The position numbers and the translations under genes were made by a program. Below, piece by piece: positions 1 to 6,053 of a stretch of 7,278 nucleotides of DNA. Each line of letters opens with the position of its first letter. Position 1 is the stretch's first letter. The notes beneath the pieces are model-generated. The model did no database searches and was not told the origin of the DNA. It saw only the letters and a list, made by a program, of their open reading frames with translations. The DNA is from Propionibacterium sp. (GTDB taxonomy: Bacteria; Actinomycetota; Actinomycetes; Propionibacteriales; Propionibacteriaceae), in the NCBI GenBank assembly GCA_012514785.1, contig JAAYZP010000320.1, positions 1 through 7,278 of the forward strand. The letters run 5' to 3'.

Positions 1-77
1 GCTCCGGGAAGGTCGAAACCACCCCGGACCCGGGCAGGGACCAGCTTCCAGCGATCGCTGAGGATGGTTTCGACCAT
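1..77 (-). CDS. Partial 5' end of an unidentified gene, last in the sugar-use operon
   Basis: An ATG at 77..75 opens a frame that stays open to the left edge (25 complete codons, beginning MVETILSDRWKL). A Shine-Dalgarno-like GGAG lies 7 nt before the ATG, and most third codon positions are G or C, as expected for coding DNA here. It follows the GH3 stop by 34 nt on the same strand, so it is probably co-transcribed with the carbohydrate genes. There is too little sequence to name a family. The W-K near the N-terminus resembles the start of some GH2-type enzymes, but that is only an impression. Known: nothing. Inferred: a fourth gene of the operon. Confidence 0.45.
   Translation of the reverse strand, partial: MVETILSDRWKLVPARVRGGFDLPG
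11..75. repeat. 11-bp perfect inverted repeat flanking a 12-bp palindrome
   Basis: GGTCGAAACCA at 11..21 is the exact reverse complement of TGGTTTCGACC at 65..75, with 43 nt between. Inside the loop sits a perfect 12-bp palindrome, CAGCGATCGCTG, at 49..60. The whole structure falls within the first 25 codons of the partial gene at the left edge, so in mRNA it could fold over the start of that gene. There is no U-tract, so it is not a typical Rho-independent terminator. It may be coding coincidence. Confidence 0.4.
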
Positions 78-111
78 CGCCAGCTCCTGCGTCGCGGGCG
101 AGCTCAACCAT

Positions 112-1959
112 CTAAGAGTCGCTTTCAGGTGAGGTGTCGGGGGTCGCGACGGAGTGCCCTGCCGGGAACAGCGGCTCGGCGTCGCCGGCCACGTCTTCGC
201 GGGCGGCCCGGACCGCGTCCATGGATCGGGGGAACGAGACCGGCAGCCGGCCCTCGGGCGGGACGGCGCCGGTCACGGCTAGCAGCCAGGCCTCGTCGTC
301 GACGCCGAAGGAGACCGTGAGGGTGGAGGCGACGTCGAGCAGCGGGGTGCAGACGGCGGGCCGGTCGGCGCGCACGTCGACGATGACCGGTCGGGGCAGG
401 CGCGCGAGCCGGTGCGGCAGCCCGGGAGGGAAGTCGAGGCTGCCCTGCCGGAACGCCGACTCGAGGAAGAGGTCGTCGCGCGGCTCGAACGGGGCGTCGA
501 GCCGGACCAGCGACGCGTCGGCTTCCCCAGGGTGCTCGGCCACCACGAGCCCGCACCGGGCGGCGGCCCCAGGGTCGATCCCCTCCAGCCAGACCCGGGT
601 GCCCGCCCGCAGCGGGAGCCGGCCGTCGTCGACGCATACGACGACGGAGCGCGCCTGCGTCCTGAGGCCGAGCTCCATCGCCTCAGCCGCCCCGACGAGG
701 CCCGGAGCCGCGTCCTCGTCGATGAACGGATCGTCGAAGAGCCCGAGCGTGAACTTCACCCGCAGCAGCCGGCGCGCCGAGTGCTCCAGCCGCTCGCGGG
801 GCACGCGGCCGTCGGCCACGAGGTCGAGCAGCAGCTCGACGCTCTCCTCCCCGCCGAACTGGTCGACGCCCGCTTCGAGGAGCTTCAGCATCCGCTCGGC
901 GGGCCCGAGGTGCTCGACGCCCCACGCCCGCGCGGGCAGCACCTGATCGCCGACAAGGTTGTCGTGGACGAGTTCCCAGTCGCTGAGGATGACGCCGGTG
1001 AAGCCCAGGCGGTGTCGCAGGAGGCCGGTCAGCAGCTGGCGGTTGTAGCCGAACCCCACCTCCTCGATCGGGACGCCGTCGACGACCAGCCCGACGGGGC
1101 GCCCGTAGTACGGCATGACCCCCGACGCGCCAGCCCCGATGGCGGCCACGAACGGGCGCAGGTGCTCCTCGAACCGTCCGCCCGGGTACACCTGGTCCCG
1201 CACGTAGGGGAAGTGGGCGTCCTCCCCGTCCGCCTGCGGGCCCGCGCCGGGGAAGTGCTTCACGGTGGCCGCGACGGAGCCGGGGCCCAGCTCGTCGCCC
1301 TGCAGCCCGAGGACCGCGGCCACGGTGCAGGCGGCGGCCAGGAACGGGTCCTGGCCGAACGTCTCCCGCTGCCGCGCCCACCGCGGCTCGGTGGCGAGGT
1401 CCGCCGTCGGGTGGAGCGCGGCGCGGATGCCGACGGCGACGTACTCGCGACGCACCACGTCGGCGAAGGCGCGCACCAGCTCGGGGTCCCCGAGCGCTGC
1501 CAGGCCGAGCGGGTCCGGCCAGCGGGAGAAGAACGTCGCGGCCCAGCTGGCACCAGCGTTCTCCGCGGCCGTGTGCCGGGGGTCGGTGGAGATCGTGACC
1601 GGGATCGAGTGCGGCGTCTCGCACGCCAGCTCCTGGAGCCGGTTCGCCCACGACGCCGCCGCGCGCGGGCTCGCGAGCGCGTGCACGTTGAAGTGGTTCA
1701 TCCGCTTGCCGACCACCGCCTCGCGGCTGCCTGACTTGGCGATCCTGCCGGGGCCGTCGAGCAGCTGCCCCTCCGGTCCGGCCTCGATCACGGTGTGGAA
1801 CATGAGGCCGGCGAGCTCCTCCACCGACAGGCGGGGGAGGAGGTCGTCGACGCGTTCACCGACGGTGAGCCGCGGGTCCTCGAACGGGTCGAGGCGCCCG
1901 TTGTGGTTCAGGTCGCGGAAGGCGACACCGTCGGAGTGCAGCTGCTGGGACACGGCCAT
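112..1959 (-). CDS. Glycoside hydrolase family 3 enzyme, cytoplasmic beta-glucosidase type
   Basis: This 615-residue protein has two-domain GH3 architecture: a catalytic (alpha/beta)8 domain at about residues 30-400 and a C-terminal domain at about 425-605. Visible GH3 landmarks are EPRWARQRETFGQDP (191-205), VKHFPG (233-238) and GVILSDWEL (322-330), where D327 fits the catalytic nucleophile. The N-terminus carries DLNHNGRLDPFED (16-28), the EF-hand-like calcium-binding pattern common in one GH3 subgroup. No signal peptide is seen, so it should act in the cytoplasm, releasing glucose or another beta-linked sugar from imported oligosaccharides. The start at 1959 is chosen because the ATG is preceded by GAGGGGTGAGG and lies 2 nt after the stop of the upstream glucanase. 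An upstream in-frame start at 2037 would overlap that gene by about 76 nt and encodes low-complexity R/G/P sequence. Substrate is inferred only; beta-1,2-gluco-oligosaccharides are a candidate given the neighbour. Confidence 0.92.
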   Translation of the reverse strand: MAVSQQLHSDGVAFRDLNHNGRLDPFEDPRLTVGERVDDLLPRLSVEELAGLMFHTVIEAGPEGQLLDGPGRIAKSGSREAVVGKRMNHFNVHALASPRAAASWANRLQELACETPHSIPVTISTDPRHTAAENAGASWAATFFSRWPDPLGLAALGDPELVRAFADVVRREYVAVGIRAALHPTADLATEPRWARQRETFGQDPFLAAACTVAAVLGLQGDELGPGSVAATVKHFPGAGPQADGEDAHFPYVRDQVYPGGRFEEHLRPFVAAIGAGASGVMPYYGRPVGLVVDGVPIEEVGFGYNRQLLTGLLRHRLGFTGVILSDWELVHDNLVGDQVLPARAWGVEHLGPAERMLKLLEAGVDQFGGEESVELLLDLVADGRVPRERLEHSARRLLRVKFTLGLFDDPFIDEDAAPGLVGAAEAMELGLRTQARSVVVCVDDGRLPLRAGTRVWLEGIDPGAAARCGLVVAEHPGEADASLVRLDAPFEPRDDLFLESAFRQGSLDFPPGLPHRLARLPRPVIVDVRADRPAVCTPLLDVASTLTVSFGVDDEAWLLAVTGAVPPEGRLPVSFPRSMDAVRAAREDVAGDAEPLFPAGHSVATPDTSPESDS

Positions 1960-1961
1960 CC

Positions 1962-3485
1962 TCACCCCTCGAGGTTGAACTCCTCGAGGGCCAGCACCGG
2001 GCGCAGCCGACGCTCGACCTCGCGGGTCGCGAACCACCGACGCAGCCCGCCGTCGCGCAGGACGTTGCCGAGCGCGCCCAGCACCATCGACTGGTCCAGC
2101 GAGAGGTGACGCCTGGCCACCTGCCCGCTGCGGACCGCGACCGCGTCGTAGAAACCGCCGCGGCCGTAGGAGTCGAAGTCGGCCTGCAGGTTGCGCAGGT
2201 TCTGGGTGGCCTCGTCGGGCTCGTACATCATCGCCAGGAAGGGTGCGTGCGGGGTGACGACGCCGTCGCCGTACTCCGTGGGCGGGTCGTCCCAGCGGTA
2301 GTTCGTGTTCTCCTGGTCGGAGAAGTAGCCGTCGGGGTTGAGCCCGAGCGCGTCGACGCCGTACTCGCGGTAGCCTCCGGCCGGGTTCGAGCTGGGGGAG
2401 AAACCCCAGTAGCCGTAGCGGGCGTCGTCGAGGCCGTGCTCACGCTGCGCGCGCACGTGCGCGGGGTGGTTGCGCCCCCAGCTCTTCGGGCCCCACCGCG
2501 CCTCGGGGACGAAGATGTCCGGCATGAGCTCCTCGAACATGGAGCCGCCCCAGCCCGGCACGACGCGGAAGCCGCGGTAGGTGTAGGCGCCCTGGAACAC
2601 GGGGAAGTCGAGGTACTCCGTCCAGTCACCGACCGGCGGCATCTCCTGCCAGTCCCAGTCCGGCGGGAACGTGCGGAAGGTGCCGAAGTACGCGATCGGC
2701 GGGATCTGCCGGCGGATGATGCCCAGGTAGGTGACCATCCGGGCCTCGGAGATGGCGGTGTCGTAGTGGTGGCCGACGTGGTAATACACGCCCGGGCCGA
2801 CGCCGATGGTGGGCGGGAGCAGGGCGTAGTCCTGCTGGGGGCGCTCCGGGTCCTCCAGCCAGAAGCCACCGTAGTTCGCGCCGGCCGGGGCACGGAACTC
2901 CCGGTCGTAGAACATGTCCCAGCGCATCGCGTCGAACAGCCGGCGGGCGGCCTTCCGGTTGGAGGGGTCCGCCTGCGCGACGAGGTGCAGCGCCGCCCCG
3001 AGCCAGCCCATGTCGACGCTGGAGACGAACGGGACGACGGTGTTGCCGTCCTCCGGCCACACACGCAGCACTTCGCCGGTGGCCTCGTCGTACCAGTTGA
3101 AGTACATGCCGCTGGCGTCGTGGCGCTCCATCCGCTGCAGGGTGCGCAGCGTCCGGGCGATCCGGTTGCGGGCCTCGCCGGGGTTGATGATGCGCAGGTC
3201 GCGCGCGACGATCGTGCTCCACAGCAGCCCGCCGATGTTGGTGGGGGAGGTGTAGCCGCTGCGACGGCGGAGGTCGCCGTCGATGTTGGTGGCGACCAGC
3301 CCGGTCTTGGGATGGGTCATGGCGACGAGGGAGGTCCAGGTGTCGCGCGCCCAGCGGAGCCGGGTGCGATCGTCGCCGGGCCTGCCGCGTCGGCCGTGGC
3401 CGGCCCAGGCTTCCGCGCCGATGGTGGTGATTGCGCCGGCGCCCGCGGCGCCCAGCAGGGTTCGTCTGGTGAGGTTGGTTGGCAT
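1962..3485 (-). CDS. Tat-exported glucanase, GH144 / 'putative glucoamylase' (PF10091, COG5368) type
   Basis: This 507-residue protein starts with a twin-arginine signal (TRRTLLGAAGAG, residues 6-17) followed by a short hydrophobic stretch and AEAWA near 24-28 as a possible cleavage region, so it is probably secreted folded. There is no lipobox cysteine. The rest resembles the (alpha/alpha)6-barrel family PF10091. I recognise SSVDMGWLGAAL (155-166), GWGGSMFEELMP (311-322), GYWGFSPSSNPAGGY (358-372) and LSLDQSMVLGALGN (461-474). Characterised relatives in GH144 are endo-beta-1,2-glucanases, but family membership does not prove specificity in this distant actinobacterial branch. The ATG at 3485 is preferred because GAAGGAG lies 8 nt upstream; the longer frame to 3728 would overlap the permease. 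It starts 29 nt after the permease stop and ends 2 nt before GH3, so translation of GH3 is probably coupled. Expected role: extracellular depolymerisation of a glucan before import. Confidence 0.82.
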   Translation of the reverse strand: MPTNLTRRTLLGAAGAGAITTIGAEAWAGHGRRGRPGDDRTRLRWARDTWTSLVAMTHPKTGLVATNIDGDLRRRSGYTSPTNIGGLLWSTIVARDLRIINPGEARNRIARTLRTLQRMERHDASGMYFNWYDEATGEVLRVWPEDGNTVVPFVSSVDMGWLGAALHLVAQADPSNRKAARRLFDAMRWDMFYDREFRAPAGANYGGFWLEDPERPQQDYALLPPTIGVGPGVYYHVGHHYDTAISEARMVTYLGIIRRQIPPIAYFGTFRTFPPDWDWQEMPPVGDWTEYLDFPVFQGAYTYRGFRVVPGWGGSMFEELMPDIFVPEARWGPKSWGRNHPAHVRAQREHGLDDARYGYWGFSPSSNPAGGYREYGVDALGLNPDGYFSDQENTNYRWDDPPTEYGDGVVTPHAPFLAMMYEPDEATQNLRNLQADFDSYGRGGFYDAVAVRSGQVARRHLSLDQSMVLGALGNVLRDGGLRRWFATREVERRLRPVLALEEFNLEG

Positions 3486-3514
3486 GGTCGTGACTCCTTC
3501 AGGGGGGTGGGTGG

Positions 3515-4129
3515 TCACTTGATTCCGGTGGTGGCGATCCCTTCGATGAAGTACCGCTGGAAGAACATGAAGACGAGCAGGATGGGCAGGACGACGACGC
3601 TCGCGCCGGCCAGCAGCAGCCCGTAGTCGGTTTGGTTCTGCCCGGTGGAGACGAGCGCCAGCGCGACGGGCAGGGTATAGCTCTCCTCCGTCGAGGCGAC
3701 GACCAGCGGCCAGAGGAAGTTGTTCCACGACGCCAGGAACGTGAGGATGCCGAGCGTGGCGAGCGCGGGCCCGGCGAGCGGGAGGAAGAGGCGGAATAAG
3801 ATCCGCATCTCGCCGGCGCCGTCGATCCTTCCGGCCTCGAGCATGTCGCGCGGCATGCCGAGGAAGAACTGCCGCATGAGGAACACGCCGAACGGGCCGA
3901 CGAGGAACGGCAGGAACAGTGCGGTGAGGGTGTTCGCGAGCCCCATGTTGACCACGAGGACGAACTGGGGGATGAACGTGACCAGGCCGGGGATCATCAG
4001 GGTGCCGAGCACGGTGCCGAAGATGATCCGCTTGCCGGGGAAGCTCAGGTGCGCCAGCGCGTAGCCGAGCATCGAGCAGAACAGCAGGTTCGAGACGGTG
4101 ACCACCAGCGCGACGAGGGTGGAGTTGAA
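3515..4129 (-). pseudogene. 5'-truncated carbohydrate ABC transporter permease (MalG-like, CUT1)
   Basis: The frame matches the C-terminal two thirds of a MalG-type inner-membrane permease. It shows about five hydrophobic segments and the EAA cytoplasmic loop that docks the ATPase (EAGRIDGAGEMRILF...LP, residues 90-109 counted from the GTG at 4105). It ends ...FIEGIATTGIK, a normal end for this family. Intact members have roughly 270-300 residues. Here family-like sequence reaches back only to FNSTLVALVV, coded from 4129, and the next codon upstream is TAG (4132..4130). The first transmembrane segment and about 75-80 residues are therefore missing. A GTG at 4105 could still start a 196-residue product, but it would be a headless permease with no recognised promoter. 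Loss of the 5' end coincides with the boundary to mobile-element DNA. The intact gene would have imported oligosaccharides made by the downstream glucanase. Confidence 0.85.
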
Positions 4130-4346
4130 CTACCCGCTATTCCCTCCTGGCTAGGTACTTTGATTAAGTGTTGGTGAATCGTGCCCACCACGAGCCCATT
4201 GTTTCCCGGTCACCCACATCGCTTCTCAAGCAGTCTCGAATTGGCGCTCGGCCCCACAGGTGCATGGGAGGTGCTGGGAACAGCGGCTCCGGGACCGGCG
4301 GGACAAAGGAGATGCCACCCCGCCTCCTCTCGTTGCTTGAGCCGTG
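4130..4346. other. Junction and non-coding gap between broken operon and mobile-element cargo
   Basis: No recognised gene lies here. Bases 4131..4200 are about half G+C (36 of 70 by hand count), clearly lower than the flanking permease. The permease homology ends at 4129. I see no transposase remnant, tRNA gene or clear terminal inverted repeat at the junction. Next to the AbiE stop, GGCGGG (4297..4302) and CCCGCC (4319..4324) could pair as a 6-bp stem with a 16-nt loop. This is a weak transcription-end candidate without a U-tract. Confidence 0.6.
4226..4318 (-). CDS. Doubtful 30-residue cysteine-containing ORF
   Basis: A GTG at 4318 has a strong AGGAGG 5 nt upstream and opens a 30-codon frame lying 28 nt beyond the AbiE stop on the same strand. 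The product is basic near the N-terminus (SRRSRSR) with cysteines at 13, 19 and 21 (CTCG). It could be a small downstream gene of the AbiE transcript. The only support is the ribosome-binding-site match; I recognise no family, and chance is quite possible for so short a frame. Confidence 0.18.
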   Translation of the reverse strand: MASPLSRRSRSRCSQHLPCTCGAERQFETA

Positions 4347-5843
4347 TCACCCTCCGAGGGGCCGCTTCGCCTCGAAGGGGTCCTCGATCGCATGGGCAAC
4401 CTGAAGTGCATGGTCATAACGGGCCGCGGCCTTCCGCAGAGCCGTGTCGTAGTCGGTGAATGGGGGCTCCGTCCCGTCGGTTCCAGCCATCTTCCTGTTG
4501 AATTCAGCGCGCCAATCCGGTGACGGATCCGTGAGGCTCCTCGGCAGCGCCCCCAATCGTGGCCGCAAGTGGGCTTGTTGCGCCAGGGCGAGGGCTAGGA
4601 GGCTTTCATTCATCGGCGTCTGGTCGGCGAGCATCGCCAGGTCGTACAGGTCGCGGTACCGGGTGGACAGGCCCGTCTCGTGGGTCTCGTACATGGCGCA
4701 GATCTTGTCAGCCACCTGGTTCTCCACCGGGTACAGATGAACCGGGATCCTCGAGGGGTACCCCTCCAGAGGTACGTCGTCGCCGCGGTCGATCAGTGTC
4801 AGCTGCGGCTCGGCGACCAACCAGACATCAGCCGAGACGTCGATATTGAAGCCGCCGGCCTTAGCCGCTCCAGCGTAAGCAGCCACGGTAACGCTGGCGG
4901 TGCCCTGAGCTTCCGCTGCTCGGAAGTGGGGTTCCCCGACCTGAAACGTATAGGCCCCGACCCGCGCGCCGTCCATGAGGGTGCGCAGGTCGCTGGCGGC
5001 CTCCATCGCTGATTGCGCGTCGCTGCGGAAAAGGTCGAGGTCCCGCGATGAGCGAGGATTCTCCAACCGGCCGTACAGACTGGTGCCGCCCTTCATCACC
5101 CACACGCTGCTGGCGCCCTCGCTCGCCATGGTCAGGGCGCCAGCGAAAATCATCCGCAGGAACGTGCCGGAGAGCCGATCCGGTGGCACGCCTCGGGAGC
5201 GGGCGGCCTTCTTCAACCGTGCCAGGACGGACTGATGACCGGCCGGGGGCGCCAGTTCGGGGATCAGCGTCTTGATAGGCACGGATCGTCCGACGTCCTC
5301 GCTGGTCAGCAGCCTGCGCTCCATTGCATCGCGCGTGAGATTCTGCAGATGATCATCCTCCCACCGGCCGGAGCTGATGAGGTCTTCGATCGTCCGCCTG
5401 ACACTGGTAACCGGCAGTCCCTCCAACCACTGGAAGGTGCGACCGGGCAGCGATGCTCTCCTGGTCCGGACGTGCGATTGACGGGACTCAACCCGGCGCT
5501 CGGACGTGAACCAGATGTGGCTGGAAGTCAGGTCACCGATTCCCCACGCCAAGGCCGCTGTTTCGTGGGACACGACGATCGGGTCGGGGTCACCCATCCG
5601 ATCGCTGACAGTCATCGCCGGGTTGAGGGCCAGCCATTCGGCCCGCGCATCGTCGAGTTGGTGGGTCGGGGCACCGGGAATGGAGTAGACACCGAATCGC
5701 TGCCGAAAGAGCCTGCCTCGTGCTGCTAGCCGTGAGAGCGTCATCCTGCTCACTCCGGCTATGCGGGCTTGTTGGGAGGTGAACATGCCCCACTGGCCCG
5801 CCGCCAAGTCGGTGAGCGGCTGCATGAAATCGGAGTCAATCAT
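4347..5843 (-). CDS. abiEi-abiEii: Fused type IV toxin-antitoxin protein: AbiEi antitoxin + AbiEii nucleotidyltransferase toxin
   Basis: This is one uninterrupted 498-residue protein. Residues about 8-55 form the AbiEi winged-helix (GMFTSQQARIAGVSRMTLSRL). Residues about 85-190 match the AbiEi C-terminal region (VVSHETAALAWGIGDL; GLPVTSVRRTIEDL). From about residue 203 the AbiEii fold begins (VLARLKKAARSRGV), with the toxin motifs intact: KGGTSLYGRL (251-260), SRDLDL with D268 and D270, a further acidic residue at D335, VENQVADKICAM with K380, and RYRDLYDL (395-402). AbiEii-type enzymes are nucleotidyltransferases that block growth, and some relatives modify tRNA. AbiEi normally represses the operon and neutralises toxicity. 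The two proteins are usually separate, overlapping genes. No ATG or GTG start lies at the domain border, so a free toxin made from an internal start looks unlikely. Start 5843 is supported by the ATGA overlap with the upstream small ORF and by a possible leaderless promoter; M7 (5825) is the alternative. Likely role: plasmid/ICE stabilisation or phage defence. Confidence 0.88.
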   Translation of the reverse strand: MIDSDFMQPLTDLAAGQWGMFTSQQARIAGVSRMTLSRLAARGRLFRQRFGVYSIPGAPTHQLDDARAEWLALNPAMTVSDRMGDPDPIVVSHETAALAWGIGDLTSSHIWFTSERRVESRQSHVRTRRASLPGRTFQWLEGLPVTSVRRTIEDLISSGRWEDDHLQNLTRDAMERRLLTSEDVGRSVPIKTLIPELAPPAGHQSVLARLKKAARSRGVPPDRLSGTFLRMIFAGALTMASEGASSVWVMKGGTSLYGRLENPRSSRDLDLFRSDAQSAMEAASDLRTLMDGARVGAYTFQVGEPHFRAAEAQGTASVTVAAYAGAAKAGGFNIDVSADVWLVAEPQLTLIDRGDDVPLEGYPSRIPVHLYPVENQVADKICAMYETHETGLSTRYRDLYDLAMLADQTPMNESLLALALAQQAHLRPRLGALPRSLTDPSPDWRAEFNRKMAGTDGTEPPFTDYDTALRKAAARYDHALQVAHAIEDPFEAKRPLGG

Positions 5844-5962
5844 ACGTCAAGCGTAACACCCGTCTGTTGCAGTTGACGTTCATAAACGACTTGCGCTTGG
5901 CGTTTGGTGAGTCGCCGGCCGCATGGAGACTTGGGCCTCTGCGCGGTGACTATGGTCGACAC
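5840..5962 (-). CDS. Candidate 40-residue basic protein translationally coupled to the AbiE fusion
   Basis: A GTG at 5962 with GGGAG about 7 nt upstream opens a 40-codon frame whose TGA (5842..5840) overlaps the AbiE-fusion ATG (5843..5841) as ATGA, a classic coupling arrangement. The product is strongly basic (seven Arg/Lys against two acidic residues), with a Pro/Cys-containing N-terminus (RPKSPCGRRL, 9-18) and a probable amphipathic helix in the second half (LTKRQAQVVYERQLQQ, 18-33). I do not recognise a family. The frame continues upstream, without a stop, into the decayed HEPN stub, so it could instead be a chance tail created by the truncation. The overlap, ribosome-binding site and protein-like composition favour a real gene; its small size argues for caution. 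Confidence 0.42.
   Translation of the reverse strand: MSTIVTAQRPKSPCGRRLTKRQAQVVYERQLQQTGVTLDV
5844..5879 (-). promoter_or_regulatory. Inverted repeat (putative AbiEi operator) with possible -10 box
   Basis: ACGTCAA (5844..5850) and TTGACGT (5873..5879) form a perfect 7-bp inverted repeat with 22 nt between arms. On the minus strand TACGCT (5855..5850) fits a -10 hexamer placed exactly 6 nt before the fusion's ATG, which would give a leaderless transcript. The arms would then cover about -1 to -7 and the -35 region. The -35 match itself (CGTCAA) is poor. AbiEi proteins are known to autoregulate by binding inverted repeats upstream of their own genes, which makes this the best operator candidate. 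It also overlaps the 3' end of the small ORF. Confidence 0.4.
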
Positions 5963-5968
5963 TGGGGG

Positions 5969-6053
5969 TCTCCCGCGAGTCACGATGTCGACGGCTTGGT
6001 CCAGGCCAATCTCGCACATGCAGCAGCTCCTCGACGACCGTTTTGTCCGTCAC
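5969..6053 (-). pseudogene. Truncated, frameshifted HEPN/HepT-like toxin stub
   Basis: A GTG at 6053 overlaps the MNT stop as GTGA, the usual arrangement of MNT-HEPN pairs. It encodes VTDKTVVEELLHVRDW, then one extra C in the GGCC at 6007..6004 (minus-strand GATTGGCCTGG) shifts the frame. Reading on in the corrected frame gives LDQAVDIVTRGR, which matches the early part of actinobacterial HepT-like proteins (typically ...IVARGR followed by an AFD-type stretch). Homology ends at 5969. The rest of the roughly 110-residue HEPN domain, including the catalytic RX4-6H motif, is absent. The toxin is therefore dead. What follows is the short basic ORF and the AbiE fusion, suggesting that AbiE DNA replaced the hepT 3' end. 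Confidence 0.62.

Noticed and set aside
49..60. GCGATCGC core read as a HIP1-type repeat
   Set aside because: That iterated palindrome is a cyanobacterial hallmark; a single copy in an actinomycete is no evidence of such a repeat.
412..1734. A 440-codon plus-strand frame across the GH3 gene
   Set aside because: It is the mirror of the minus-strand GH3 gene, whose family motifs are unmistakable; long antisense frames are common in high-G+C DNA and this one has no recognisable domain.
1960..2037. Longer N-terminus for the GH3 protein starting at 2037
   Set aside because: The extra 26 residues are low-complexity R/G/P sequence overlapping the glucanase gene, while the ATG at 1959 has a strong ribosome-binding site and family-like start.
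2106..3626. A 506-codon plus-strand frame opposite the glucanase
   Set aside because: Antisense shadow rich in V, G, A and R; it crosses the real gene and the intergenic region and resembles no family.
3486..3728. Longer N-terminus for the glucanase starting at 3728
   Set aside because: It would overlap the permease by more than 200 bases and hide the Tat signal; the ATG at 3485 has a good ribosome-binding site directly before the twin-arginine motif.
4130..4160. Insertion-sequence terminal repeat at the junction
   Set aside because: No matching inverted copy or flanking target duplication is visible within the window, and no transposase fragment lies next to it.
4297..4324. Stem GGCGGG/CCCGCC as a Rho-independent terminator after AbiE
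   Set aside because: Only six pairs, a 16-nt loop and no U-tract; too weak to list as a terminator.
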